A stretch of 64,000 nucleotides of DNA from Endomychus coccineus (Eukaryota; Arthropoda; Insecta; Coleoptera; Endomychidae), in NCBI GenBank assembly GCA_958510875.1, contig OY294067.1:236262361-236326360 (forward strand). Direction: 5' to 3'. This document shows, in pieces, positions 44,470-56,690 of this stretch. A program made the translations under genes and the position numbers. Positions within the stretch are counted from its first letter, which is position 1; every line of letters begins with the position of its first letter. The notes below the pieces were generated by a model. That model searched no databases, was not told the origin of the DNA, and worked only from the letters and a program-made list of their open reading frames with translations.

Positions 44470-45465
44470 TTGCAGAGAACTGTAGAGCATCACTGAAAGT
44501 CTGAAAAGCGCCAGCCTCACTCTTTTTGCGGACGATGCATCAGCAGTGAACTCAGAAAATGATATTGTCAGTCTTTCCACAAGTGTGAATAATTGGATTA
44601 AAGATATGCAACAATTCTGCTGCAATCACGGATTGGTACTAAACAGTTCGAAAACGGAACTAATTCTGTTCAAAACTGCCAAAATCGATTAGTCTTCTTG
44701 CTGGAATTGATAAAATTAGTATAAAAAATAGTGATGTAGTAAAGTTTCCAGGGCTACACATAGACTCAAATTTGTCCTGGTATGCTCATGTTGATAAAGT
44801 TATCAGCAAACTGGCAACACACAGTTATGTGATTTGGCAGATGAGACAGTCTGTAAATCGGGAAACACTCTTAAAATATTACTTTGCATATGTGAACTCT
44901 ACATTGAATTATGGTATTTTAGCATGGGGTAATTCAAATAGAATTTCTGATGTCTTAGTGTTTCAAAAAAGAATCATCCGCACAATAACTTTTAAAAGTA
45001 GATTTTTTTCTTGTAGAAATTTGTTCAAGCAACTTAAAGTTTTGACTGTGATATCCTTGTATATATTTAATTGTGTTCAATATGTTTGTAAAAGTAGAGC
45101 CATTTTCAGTTTGCGTGGAGAAGACAGCTCGCGTTACCGTTTAAGGAATCATGCCAACCTGTCACTCCCTACTCTTAGACTATCACTGACAGCAAAAGGA
45201 CCTTACGTATTATCTGTAAAAATATATAATCATATCCCAGTTAATATTAGGTGTCTAGATGATAAACAATTTTTCAAGAAAACCAAATCCTTTTTATTAC
45301 TGAATAGTTTTTATACTTTAGATGAATATTTTGAAAAATCATTTTTATAATTTTTTGTTTTGTATTCTCAATATCTGTAATTGTAATTTTATCCTTAAGT
45401 TTTATGACATTTTCAAATACATGTATTATCATGTCTTATTGAAATAAACTATTATTATTATATTA
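44470..45465 (+). pseudogene. CR1/jockey-type non-LTR 3' end, 5'-truncated
   Basis: Begins inside the polymerase: ASLTLFADDASAVNSENDIV with intact FADD (motif C, both Asp), then MQQFCCNHGLVLNSSKTELI, VVKFPGLHIDSNLSWYAHVD and a long frame at 44772-45350 with YYFAYVNSTLNYGILAWGNS and GPYVLSVKIYNHIPVNIRCL. A stop near 44690 breaks it. The 3' end has AATAAA and an (ATT)n tail at 45440-45465, typical of target-primed insertion. Confidence 0.9.
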
Positions 45466-45473
45466 TTAAGAAA

Positions 45474-46450
45474 ATGTTGGGAAAACGAAGACCAGGAGGA
45501 AGAAAGTTTTCTTCTGAGAAAAGGGAGCGATTAGTCACAGGAGGCGGATCATTCAAAGAACCGAAACTTTACACGATGAGGTGGATATTTTAAATAATGT
45601 CAAAGTCGAAATAGAAGATGCCATCGATAGTGATACAGTGGCATTAGCTAGTGTGGGGAATGGTATTTACGCAATTAATTCATTAAATGTGTTGGAGAAA
45701 ATCTCGAAACATCTGCCTGAACCAGAAAAACAACCACATCAACATGGTAAATTGATCTACGTATTAAAATTAAATCAATGATATTATTCTGTTGACCAGC
45801 TCACACTAGTAGAAAATATGGTTTCATAAGAAAAATGTTGGAACTATTGATTTAAATATAGAAAATAGCTAATATTTACCTTTATTCAATGCTAATTGAC
45901 AAAATTCAAAGTAAATATAGTTCTATTTTGTTCATAGCTACAATTGAAGAACATATAGAGATGTGCCATGACAGTATGTGTGAAACGTTTTCGGCACAAT
46001 CAGGTGAACCAGGTCAAGTTGATTGACATTGAACTATTATTTCTCAACTGAAATTATTTAGGCTTCTTTGTGCAGCTACTGTTGATGAAGAGCTAATTAC
46101 AAATATTTGATTGTGGCAATTTAAATTATGACTCTGAATATAGTTTTTGTTTCTTTGCAGTTTATGAAAAAACCCCAAGGGTCCCGAAGCAAAATTTTAA
46201 ATCTGCTTCCACCATAAGGAATTTCTTTCTAGAGAGGGAATTAGAATTGAGAATGGCTCGGGTCAACGCTCTGATGAGACAGGAAGCAGAAAAGCATGAA
46301 TGTACTATGAAGTACAAGGAGCTAAACGAGCTAAAAATTGCCAATGAGCAGCAAATTCATAACATGAAATTAATACAAGAGTTGCACGATTTAAAAATAA
46401 AAAAATATAAATTAGAAATATTGAAATTGGAAAGTGAAATTAATAAATAA
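45474..46450 (+). pseudogene. Harbinger accessory (Myb/SANT-type) protein, partial
   Basis: Second gene of a PIF/Harbinger transposon, whose product usually helps nuclear import and DNA binding of the transposase. Pieces: KRRPGGRKFSSEKRERLVTG GG at 45480-45550, then (one-base frame change) EVDILNNVKVEIEDAIDSDT at 45572-45780; a probable exon at 45940-46025 (TIEEHIEMCHDSMCETFSAQ); and a C-terminal exon at 46161-46450 starting VYEKTPRVPKQNFKSASTIR and continuing as coiled coil with MRQEAEKHECTMKYKELNEL. The N-terminal Myb helix is missing, cut where the CR1 tail ends at 45465. Confidence 0.72.
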
Positions 46451-46657
46451 ATAAATAACTGTATTATAAAAATATATTTTTCATTTTTCTAACTACATTA
46501 TGAATTCACATCATTTTAGAACAAGCACTGAACGTTAATATTTATTAGAAAAAAATTTAAATTATTGAATATTCTACCAAATTATCAAAGATCAATAAAC
46601 ATGCATTGTATGATGTTGACATAACACAAGTGAAAAACTGAAAAGATTGAATTATTT

Positions 46658-47818
46658 TCACATAGTAAAATGTTTTTGTATAAAAGCTGCTCTTATTAGA
46701 TTGCCCCGAACATGTTCAATAGCAGCAGGTTGTGGAACAGTCCTCTCTTCAAGCAAATTGTCCATAAACTGCTCATTTTGTTGGATCGCAATATTATGAA
46801 GAACAGCAGTGGCTGCAATTATTCTTGTTGCATTCCTGATTTTGTATCGCAGTATCGAACTGATACAACGAAATCTTGATTTCCAAATCGAAAATGTACG
46901 TTCCACAACATTCCTTGTACTGGCATGGGAAAAGTTATATTGCCTCTCTGATCTTGTTTGAGGATTTGGAACTGGAGTAAAAAGATACTGAGTTTGTGAA
47001 TAGGCACTATCACCCAAAAGCACTCCAAGTAGTTCACGTTGCTCAAATTTTACTTTCACAGTACTATTGTCAAAAATTCTACTGTCATGTGTAGATCCTG
47101 GCCATCTTATCACTATATCAAATATTTGATGACTTGCACATTCAAAGACATCCAACTCTTTCTATTTCGGTATGCCTCTGCATTTTCACCCCCTGGGCTT
47201 TTAATCTCTATATGAGTTCCATCAATGCAGCCAGTCACTCCAGGGAAACCTCTGATATTAAAAAATCTCTGTTGGTTTGTATAGAGGTCTCTCTCTGCAG
47301 AAGGGAACTTAACATACCTACCCAGATTTAGAGCCAAAATGTTGGAAACTTCTTGTAGGATTCTGCTACAAGAGGCCTGACTTATTTCGAGTAAGTCACC
47401 ACAAACCCTCTGCAATGAAGCACATATTAGTTTTAAAATTGAGATTGAAAATTACTACATTGAATAAGTGTATTTGCTAATGTTAAGGAGCTTTACCTGA
47501 AAACTTCCACTTGCATAAAACTGAAGAGCAACACATAATTTTAGGATGGGTGGTATTGGTAGCCCTCTGTTCGTTTCCGGTAAATGTTGTGGATACACTA
47601 AAGGAATTAATACATGCTGAATTACATGTCTTCCAAATCTGTATCGCTGAATTAATTCGTGCTCTTGATACATTTCCAAAGGATTTTCAATATCTCGCAT
47701 GATTAACCTACAAACAAAATATTTAGAAGGTGAAACAAATTTAAATTGATCAATTTTACCTAGGTATACGTAAAAAGTCGTCCTCTACATGTTCAACAAA
47801 CTCCACAAAATCGTCCAT
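46658..47818 (-). pseudogene. HARBI1-like Harbinger transposase, 3 exons, frameshifted
   Basis: DDE nuclease of the PIF/Harbinger superfamily. Exon 1 (47760-47818) starts MDDFVEFVEHVEDDFLRIPR; exon 2 (47497-47707) has RYRFGRHVIQHVLIPLVYPQ; exon 3 (46658-47409) carries FPGVTGCIDGTHIEIKSPGG (first Asp, CIDGTHI), LLGVLLGDSAYSQTQYLFTP (second Asp, GDSAY) and STRNVVERTFSIWKSRFRCI (Glu, VVERTF). GT-AG sites are present and phases join. Around 47125-47140 the frame shifts between SLNVQ and HQIFDIVIRWPGSTHDSRIF, with a few codons missing, so this copy is probably inactive. The C terminus is intact. Confidence 0.9.
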
Positions 47819-47879
47819 TGTTAAAATAAAAAATAATACACACAAAACAGAGTATAGCGTTATAATAACAAAATTTGAG

Positions 47880-48080
47880 GTTACAACTATAGAAAAGGGT
47901 ACTCGCACGATCCCTCACTTCTCACTCAGTTTGCACTCACTCTCCTCTCACTTTCGAGCGTTGTGTTTAAGGACCTCATTCGTTTATGATATATCCAAAT
48001 TAAGTATCACGTGACTAAAAGAGTGTGAGTTGAGTATGAGCGTGAGCGTTACTGAATTGCGTTCATGAATCTGGCCCTTA
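47880..48080. repeat. Harbinger right terminal region
   Basis: Subterminal CTCACTCTCCTCTCACTTTC and GTGTGAGTTGAGTATGAGCG words lead to the end GCGTTCATGAATCTGGCCC (48059-48077), followed by TTA (48078-48080), the usual 3-bp Harbinger target site. The matching left end was not found between 44 and 45.5 kb. Confidence 0.6.
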
Positions 48081-48235
48081 GTGACGCGACGCTGACGCTC
48101 CGGCCGCGGTGGTAATTTTCCTTGCCAATAGAGGGAGTCAGATAGTGCATTATTAACAACGAGGTCTATACTAGACCTCGTTGATTATTAAATGGTCCGT
48201 CAATATTTAGGGCAACAGCTACCGCAATCTCCTTA

Positions 48236-48421
48236 TAGTCTAGGAGCCAGAGCGATATTGATGGTCTCGACATTAACCCGATGGCACTATGGTTTATCGT
48301 TAGAGGACGGTTCAATGACCAATTCATCTCACAGACCGAATTTTCCCACAACGGTAACGGTAAACCATAATGCCATCGGGTTAATGTTCAGACCATCAAT
48401 ATCGTTCTGGCTCCTAGACTA
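48236..48421. repeat. Foldback element, 186 bp
   Basis: Arms of about 62 bp: TAGTCTAGGAGCCAGAGCGA...CATTAACCCGATGGCA on the left and its complement ending TCTGGCTCCTAGACTA on the right. The loop has a short GACGGTTCAATGACC tract. Frames in it are by-products. Confidence 0.85.
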
Positions 48422-48589
48422 TTACGTTGTACAGAATGGGCGATTTTCCCGACCAGGTTGTTAAGTGCTAGTTCTGGTATGCAACCAAAAATACATACTT
48501 TAGGGGTAGCATTGATAATATTATCAATGAGTGTAGTTTTACTGGGTAGATCTATCTCTATGATATAAAGTGTTCAAATTGGAGGTTGC

Positions 48590-48965
48590 TTTTTTACATC
48601 CATCACTATACCGAGTTTAAGGGAAGTATTATTTATAATCGGACTAAAAAAATTTCTCATTTACACAATGTTTGAGATGATGTCTTTGTGTGCGTACAAA
48701 AACCACTGTGAAGACGATTATGCCGTTTCCATTGGCTATAGTTACTGTATTATTTGTGGGCGCGGTAGCCTTCTTCTAAATGGTACTTTTGTCATCCATC
48801 TTCGGTTTTAAAAATGGAATTTATACTATTTTTTGTATCATTATGGCAAGAATATTTTTCTGGTTATAAATATCATCACTTTCATACATTTAAGCTGCAG
48901 AAGTGTCCGAAATTAATATTGTTAAATTTTAAAAGTGACGTCAGATTTTTGTGATCATCGTCATA
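48590..48965 (+). repeat. Dispersed repeat (family of 16606 and 14765)
   Basis: Contains AAGGGAAGTATTATTTATAA, ACGATTATGCCGTTTCCATT, GGGCGCGGTAGCCTTCTTCT, TCCATCTTCGGTTTTAAAAA, TTTTTCTGGTTATAAATATC and GCTGCAGAAGTGTCCGAAAT. It joins in one copy the words seen separately at 16606-17115 and 14850-14965, which shows they are one family. Confidence 0.7.
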
Positions 48966-49800
48966 GAGATAATCCTAAAATCTATCTTCATGTCATGGAC
49001 CATAGTTACTTTATAATTAGGTTATATTTAATTAATTAGAATTATGTGGTATCCATCGACATATAGATATGGACTGCGCGTGGCAATGCTGGCTGCGGAT
49101 ACTGTAGGCGAGAGAGAGGCAAAACGAAGAGGCCTAATACATGACTGTAGCTATATTGTCGATGGTGGTATCATGAAAGTAAGGATGTCATAGAGTACAC
49201 TATATCAATGATTTTGTTCATCTGACGCCAAAATATAATAATACCAGAAGACTAAATTATACTAGACTTCTTGGTATAATATTTATATGGAGTATAAAAC
49301 ATAGAGTTGTGAAACACATATGTTGTCAATCAAAATAAACTTCCAATGTCATGTAATAGACTATAATTTTTAGCTTTAATTTATGAAAGTTAGTTCATGA
49401 ATATATATCACAATCACTCAGATCATACGATATGTTTATATTATAGTTAAATACAAAGATGGCGGTTGATATTAAAAACGATATAGGGCAATAAGTTAAC
49501 CTCCCGTGGCCCTTTGGTAGGATATCAATCTGTTAACAAATTTGAATATGACAGTAGTTCTGCGATTTCTGAGTTGATGTTACACTGAACGTATTGAATC
49601 CTTTGAGGGTTGTCATAAAATTGTTCGTTGAAAGGCGTTGAAGAAATCTAAATGCGATAAATCACAGAACCGAGGGGGCCAGTTAATGTTACCTCTTGAA
49701 ATCGTTCCCGCTAAAGATCGAGTGTTTCGTTAGTGCACTGTCTCGCTGAAAACACATAATTCTGAACACACTCCAGTCAAAACTGTGAAAAACATCTAAA
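48966..49800. other. Intron part with a possible small MITE
   Basis: GGTATCCATCGACATAT at 49048-49064 and ATATTGTCGATGGTGGTATC at 49153-49172 are inverted relative to each other and enclose about 90 bp with GGCGAGAGAGAGGCAAAACG. The rest has no recognisable feature. Confidence 0.4.
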
Positions 49801-49809
49801 ATGCAAAAT

Positions 49810-50835
49810 TCCTTTTGCATCGTGACTTACACATCATTAGTCAGAAAAAACAGAGGGGGTTCATGATTATTACTATTAATAAACAATGAAAAATCATACT
49901 CAATTAACAAATGTCAGTTATAACAAATGGAATATTTTGTAATCCAAAGTTTCTGAAATTTAGTATCAGGGAGTTTTTTGGTCCGCTGAACCCGAATCTG
50001 AAGTCGGAAAAAGAGAAATCGTTTGCTGGAAAACCAAATCTTAGCACCAAACAAAATTTTCACTCGGACTGTGGTATTGAAATAATAAGATACCGTGATG
50101 TGTGTCGGTACAATTTTCACTAAAAGAAGGAAAATTTTAGATAATTGGTGGAACATTGCGTTGTTTTTCCTTCATATTCCTATTTCGGTCCTCGGTCCAA
50201 CGTGTCTAATTATATGTTTTCGTGGTCGCCGAGTATTATTTTATCAAAACCAAGGATAGTTTTTCGGACGAAATTTTCCACTAATTTTCCGGAATTTTCC
50301 TTATTTCAGTGAAATTTGTATCGAGAACCATCACGGTACCTTATTCTTATTATACTTACACTGACTAAAATTTTTCGAAAAACAAAATAATCAATGTTAA
50401 TACTCAGCGACCACGAAAACATAATTAGACACGTTGGACGAGGACCGAGATAGGAATATGAAGGAAAAACGACGCAATTGGCCTCCAATTTTCCAGAATT
50501 TTCCTTCTTTTAGTGAAAATTGTACCGAGACATCACGGCATCTTATTATTTCAATTGAACAGTCCGAAAAAAAATGTTGTTTGTAGCTAAGATTTGGTGA
50601 ATTTTCCGGGTTTTCCCACTTCAGATTCGGTTTCAATGGACCAAAAACTCCATGGTACCAAATTTCAGAAGCTTTGAATTAAAAGAGTCCGAGATATTCT
50701 ATTTGTTATAGAAGACATTTCATTTGTTAATTGAAAATGGTTTTTCATTGGTTATTTAATAGTAATAATCACGAGCCCCCCTTTTTTTCTGACTAATGAT
50801 GTGTAAGCCATCCTGAACACGATGCAAAGAGAATT
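49810..50835. repeat. Large foldback, arms about 400 bp
   Basis: Left arm TTTTGCATCGTGACTTACAC-ATCATTAGTCAG pairs with right arm CTGACTAATGATGTGTAAG...CACGATGCAAA. Pairing continues inward through GTAATAATCA, TTTTTGGTCC and TAATTATGTTTTCGTGGTCG. The right side also has a direct repeat of the unit CCNGAATTTTCCTTNTTTNAGTGAAAT-TGTA-CGAGA at about 50290 and 50500. All frames here are by-products. Confidence 0.82.
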
Positions 50836-51269
50836 TTCTTGCCATAAAAAGAATTGAATCATCGATCTATGTCGATTTCATTTTCAACAATGTACAGACT
50901 GCCAATGTCTCTTATTCCTTGAAAGAAAAAGCTTATGGTAATAACCCTCAAACGATTCAGGACCTTCGGGTTACTTTTATAGAAATCGTAGAAATATCGC
51001 CGCAGGTAATGCGAAAGATAGCCAATTTGCCTGATACCGTTTTCCATTATTAACCGCCATCTTCGTATTTCTTTTGAGGATGAAAATATCGTAGGATCTC
51101 TTAGTAATTACTGTTTTTTCATAATTCAAAAACCAACTTGAAATTTGCGTAACTCAATTCAATTTGTCTTAATATGGGAGCTATGAATGATTTTTAAATA
51201 ACTTCCACCCTGGCTAGTTCTGCTAAATGAGGTCAAGTTTCATAGAAAGAATGGTAATGAACAAAGTTA

Positions 51270-51640
51270 ATGTTTTTGCTTAAGCCACGAATGTTAAAGA
51301 GGTATATCTTCAAGTTTATATTTTTCAATGTTGAATCCTCGACCACCTCTCGCCCGGAAAATCGACTGGAAAGGTGTTTTCCTTCCGGAGTGTTTTATTC
51401 TAATAGTCTTCATCATCAGTATTCTCATGAAAAACCTAAAATGGATAAAATGTTGGTTTGGGCAAAAAGACAGGAAAATGGGTATGAGAGTGAAACCGGA
51501 AGCATCGATCAAATAGTGAAACATGGGTTTTGCCCATTCTACAGCATTTTTGTCAATACGGTGGTGTTTCCACAAAAACATGTTTTGGTCAGGAGAAGAA
51601 CGTCCTATTAAATCTACAAGCAAAAACAGTTGTAGCAATA
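51270..51640 (-). pseudogene. Jockey-like 5' fragment
   Basis: Minus-strand sequence matches the start of the jockey-like relic at 35260-35370 (CACTATTTGATCGATGCTTC, CCCAAACCAACATTTTATCC). It encodes FHYLIDASGFTLIPIFLSFC versus FHCLLDTSGLTLHSHFPRSL there. It is the region upstream of the endonuclease in this family; no RT is present. Confidence 0.65.
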
Positions 51641-53140
51641 ATGAATTAAAAGCGGTTTCGATTATTATTAAGACATCTGCATAATCTTATATCATTATTA
51701 TTTCATTCAATATGAATATGTTCAAAACAGTTGTGATAAGGTTGATTTCTTTGCCTTTCAAATGTTCCCGCTATCAATAATGACCGTCACAAAATTTTTT
51801 ATCTAAACTAACTCTCTGGAAGAGTAGGGAAGGATATAAAGCTTCCTCACTATCATGCATCTTTACTGAACTTTTCACCTGAAGTGAAAGAACACCGTTT
51901 GACATTTTAAATTTTATTTTATTGAAAGTTAGTCCAATATCTTACACTAGCACAACGGGAGAAACCCCTTGGAGTACATATAATATAATTACAGAGTATG
52001 AATTAAAATTAACTAATATATATACAGTTTTACAAATGTCATTAGGGTTGCCACAAAATATGTCAACATTCAAACCGATCATCTCCTAGAATCTACACAT
52101 TTGGAATATTGGGGAACATAATAACGTGTTTGTTCTGCAGAGTGGTAAATAAAATGTTTGTGTAGGACGAGTGCGAGCACCCTTCATAAAATCACAGGAC
52201 ACTCAACCAGGTTATGAATGACGTTATACAGGAATAACATATTATGAATTTCCCTACGTGTATATAACTCTAGGCAAGAGAATCTATCTAATAGAGCTTG
52301 GTGGGAGAATCCAATAGATGAATAATAGCTTTGAAGGTTAAATATCTAAAGAAACGCCGATTCACGCGCTCTATTTTTATATAAATTTTATAATGGGGGT
52401 TCCACACAACTAATGTATTGTTATGATTTCATTTCATAAACAATAAAAATTAAAAAATATCAACTTACCGAACTTTGAAAATCAGAAAAGATAAATAAAA
52501 AGATATTATATGGAATTAAAAACAATAGTAAAAGCTAAATAATAGTTAGGATATTAAAATTAACAATGTAAAACATAATAAACAACAATGTAATAGAATA
52601 AGAAGTGTTAAACAAGAACTTCAGTGAAAGTGAAGAAACGTACTGTGTAACGAAGGCAGAAATCATAATTAAAATGATTACAAAACTATCATGAGATAGC
52701 ACAAAACATTGAAGAATGTTATAGATATAAGTTAGAATTAGTAAATTTGAGTTATGTAATGTTAAAAGAATGTTATTGATATAATATAGTATGTATTAGA
52801 TTTAAGAATAAGTAACTGTCAAGAAAATCATAGATATGGGAATAATCATATTAATAATAACCTAATCATAGGTTATCTTATACCAAATTGTGTGGAAAAA
52901 TGTAGGCAATATTAATTTAAAAAGAAGGAATCACTATCAATTAAAATAAGTTGAAAATCTCCAATAATTCAAAAATTATAGAATACTAAATTCTGATTGG
53001 TCGAGACGAATTCCTAGTGTCAGGCTGGTAACAATCAGAATCTTCTGTCAGTTCACAACAATTAACTTGGCATTCTTGATATGAAAAGAAGGCACCTAAT
53101 AGGTGGAAAATGACATCAAGTAGCGTCGGTTTTGGAGGCC
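51641..53140. other. AT-rich intron stretch, no recognised element
   Basis: Very AT-rich with no convincing frame. AATAAA-type words occur but nothing ties them to a gene. Confidence 0.4.
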
Positions 53141-53175
53141 TATAAAAGGATCTGAAAGACAAGCCAAGTCAGTTT
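53141..53175 (+). promoter_or_regulatory. TATA box plus initiator, canonical spacing
   Basis: TATAAAAG at 53141-53148 and TCAGTTTG starting 53169 place the initiator A (53171) 30 bp from the TATA start, the spacing of arthropod core promoters. Downstream 53180-54050 is A-rich with repeated CAAGT/TTCCAAGT words and no long frame. It could be an LTR or retroelement leader, or a nested non-coding transcript. Confidence 0.45.
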
Positions 53176-54113
53176 GCAAATAATATCTGAAGGGTCAAGA
53201 ACTCTAGCAACTCAACAAATTTCTAACCTAAGTTTATCAAAATAAACATCGGTGAACTCAAGTGTTCCAAACTTCGATAAGTTCCAAGTAACCGAAGTTA
53301 GTAAATAATTATTAAAAGTCAAGAAATGTTCCAAGTCTCCAAACAAAGTAAAAGGTTGTAATAGCCTCCAACTTATAAGAAGTATCCAACGATTGCCATT
53401 CTTCGATATAATTCCAATAAAGCATCGAAAAGTCTTATATCTTCTCTAAAAGAATAAAACTAAGTATTTTCAACAGTTCCTGATTCTCAAAATTAGTTAC
53501 CTGTGATTATCGTGAAATAGCAGAGTATTGTGTTAAAGTGAATCAACGAAATTAAATAGAAGTAAATTGAACATTGCCAACATTATTAAACACACTTTTG
53601 GATATTAATTAAAAGTAAGTTTGTTTATAATTTCTACATCATAGTATTATCTGTAAAGCAAAAGGAAGATTGTTGATTATAACAGTATAAACAAATATTA
53701 GTTGTAAAAGTGATTTTTAGGTTATATCATAGATCTTGTGAAACATAAAATTTATTTACCCGAGATAAGAAAAGAGTCATAGAAATTAAATATTGTGAAA
53801 TTCAAAGAGCATTGTGTTTAATTCCATAGATAAACTTCAAGTTCAAAAGTTCATAAACTAAATCGAAACAAACATTAATCCAAATACAATCAATCAAATT
53901 AAAAATAAAAGCTAGCCGGTAGAATTCAAAACATTGAAATATTACAAATAAAATTCAATTATTAAAAATAAAATAAAAAACTCAACATAAAAGAGTTTAG
54001 TTAACAGTATATTCGAGCTTATAACGAACAAATGAATTGTATAATATTATTATTGAATAACTATTGTTAATGTTAAATAGGCAATAATTCCTGATGATAA
54101 AGCCCAGCACTCT

Positions 54114-56690
54114 CTAGGCACTAGAAACAATTGATCCAATGTGAGACGCAGATGACAATTTCACGTCAAACAAAACTCCCAAGTATCTGAAACTATAGGA
54201 ACGAGCAATAACAGACAAATAAAGAAGAAATGTTATTGATAAATAAATTGAATAGGAGTGGTCCAGGTACTGACCGTTGAGGTACACTTGAGGTGGCATG
54301 AAATGAATACGATTTAGAACCTCTATACTCTACTTATTGATATCTATCCCTTAGGTAAGAATTTCAAAATTCTATCAAATGATTTGTAAATCCAAAGCTA
54401 GACATTTTATTCAATAAAACACTGTGATCCATTTTATCAGATGTCTTAGCAAAATCGAGGTACATACAATCGGCCATCATCATCAATAACATCAGCCAAT
54501 TATTGACTGAAGTTAGTAACAGTTGATCTACCAGGAATGTACCCATGCTGCTCTGGGGATATATGCAGTTTTACATGATCGAAAGTAGCATCATATAAGA
54601 TATATTCAAATATTTTGCAGAAGTTATTTATTGGGCGATAATTAACCTCAAGTCTAATACTTTTTTAAAAACCGGTACTACTTTTGAAACTTTCCACAGA
54701 TCTGGAAAAGTATGCGATTTTAAGGCTGCTATTGAATATATAAATGCCAGTGGAGCTGCGAAATATTGATGCAATCTTTCACGAAAGAAGCAGGAATTTG
54801 ATCTGAACCCTTCATGTGACTTGCTTTAAGTCTTTTAGTAACTTGAATCACTTTAGAGGAACTAACAATTAAAAGAGATAGAATATTATTATTGAAGTTA
54901 TTAAAGTTATCCGAAGATTTATTATTGTTTGAATTAGAGTTAATATAGACACTTTGGAAGTACTTTGCAAAGACATTAACAATATCATGAGGACTAGAGT
55001 AGCTGAGATTATCAAATTTAACGTGTTCAGGGATAGAATTACTTTTATTTTTGGTAACGACCAGGAGATTTGGAATTACATTTTATGTTATTTTCTATTT
55101 TTGATATACAGGGTGTTTCTGAAAGACCTCACGTAAATGTAGGGTACGGTAGATTTTGCAAAAATAATCAGATTCTCCACATACTCTATGGTCGTATCTT
55201 CATTCGTTTCCGAGATTGAAGTTTTGAAAAATTATAACATTTTCTTCATTATCTTCTGAACAAATAAAAATGTTCAGTTCAAACTTGGTTCACTTCAGTT
55301 TCACTGAATGAGACATTTTTTTGGTCACAAAATGTTTTTGAGACAAATACAGTAGCGTAGTTATGGGGTTTTGTACCCATTCAAACCCCTTAAACTTCTA
55401 CGCCAATGGTCTGAAATTATTATTGTATACAAGTTTAAAACTTTAATTTATTTTCTATAAAAAAGTATTCTTTATAAATTTCACTTAGAGGCTTCCTGTT
55501 CGAGCTATTTTGATTTTTCTAATCAACGGTTATCATATGGAATTTCTTTTGAAAGGCTATTTAATAAGTAAAAAAATTTGAATAACTTCTTATTGGTAAC
55601 GATAAACAATAATTCATAATAAATGCTCAAGATGATCCATTTACCACAACGCAACGGCGACATAGATTTATATATTAATTTCACCACAAGCTCTTCGAAT
55701 ACGATTGAGTAGATCTTCTCTATTATGAACCGACGTGGCATAATATTATCTTTCAAATAAGCCCAAGCAAAAAAGTTTAGAGGATTGAAGTCAGGTGATC
55801 GAGGAGGCCATGCAACTAGACCCCCTCTACCAATCCATTTTTCACCGGACTTCCTATTTAGTCATTCTCGTACTTGTCTGCCAAAATGAGCAGGACAGCC
55901 ATCCAATTGTATCCATGCATTTGTTCCCTCATTGGGTGGTGTCTTCGTGATTAGTTTCCAAAAATTGTGAAAATGCAGCGGCCTTTAGTCTGTCTGATAA
56001 AACATATGGGCCAAGAATATTGTTTTTATAAATGATAAATGATCTACTCAATCGTATTCGAAGAGCTTGTGGTGAAATTAATAATAAAAAGTCAATTCGA
56101 ACAAGAAGGTCGTTGAGAAATCTATGTTGCCGTTGCGTTAAAGTAAATGAATCATTTTGAGCATTTATTATGAATTATTTTTTATCGTTACCAATAAAAA
56201 GGTATTCAAATTTTTTTACTTATTAAATAGCCTTCCAAAAGAAATTCCATATGATAACCCCTAATTAGAAAAATCAAAATAGCTCGAACAGGAAGCCTCT
56301 AAGTGAAATTTATCAGGAACACTTTTTTATATAAAATAAAATGGAAGTTTTCAAATTTGTATACAATAATGACAATAATTTGTCTCATAAACATTTTGTG
56401 ACCAAAAAAATTTCTCATTAAACTAAAGTATAGCAAGTTTGATCTAAAAATTTTCATTTGTATCCTGTATGTAGCCTAAATGAACAGGCAATATCGGTTT
56501 TGATTGCCAAACTTAGAGTCTTAAATGCATTATAATCTTCCAGTTTAGCATCTTTTTTGTATGTATGCCAATAATGTTTCTTAAGTCTGATATTCCTTAT
56601 TATGTTAGACGTGAACCAAGTTGGAAACTTCTTGTGGGAAGTGTATGGAACGCATATTGTTAGCAAATTGGCAAGATATTCATAGAACAA
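54114..56690 (-). pseudogene. CR1/jockey-type non-LTR ORF2 relic split by an insertion
   Basis: Minus strand, two parts. 56455-56690 is the segment before the RT: SHKKFPTWFTSNIIRNIRLK, then KHYWHTYKKDAKLEDYNAFK (PxWF...I...K...W..YK). 54114-55105 continues: EHVKFDNLSYSSPHDIVNVF, LLIVSSSKVIQVTKRLKASH (fingers), CMYLDFAKTSDKMDHSVLLN (motif A, YLDFAK-SDKMDH, first catalytic Asp) and SFRYLGVLFDVKLSSASHIG (post-RT YLGV motif). Motif C and the C terminus are missing. The foldback transposon at 55106-56452 sits between the parts. Confidence 0.85.
55106..56452. mobile_element. IS630/mariner-type foldback nested in the non-LTR relic
   Basis: The left end is CAGGGTGTTTCTGAAAGACC after TATA (55107). 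Two inverted copies of about 430 bp (55300-55740 and about 56030-56450) share TTGGTCACAAAATGTTT, GAGGCTTCCTGTTCGAGCTA, ATCATATGGAATTTCTTTT and AAGCTCTTCGAATACGATTG. Between them the minus strand carries transposase coding RPPRSPDFNPLNFFAWAYLK (complement of about 55755-55815), the third catalytic region of the DDD/E superfamily. The right copy lacks its outer end, so it is a rearranged derivative. Confidence 0.82.

Noticed and set aside
49911..50636. Open frames in the large foldback
   Set aside because: The same sequence read from both arms; no motif and no splice logic.
51270..51638. 113- and 114-codon frames on both strands
   Set aside because: The sequence matches the 5' part of the jockey-like relic at 35.3 kb; it is a retroelement fragment, not a gene.
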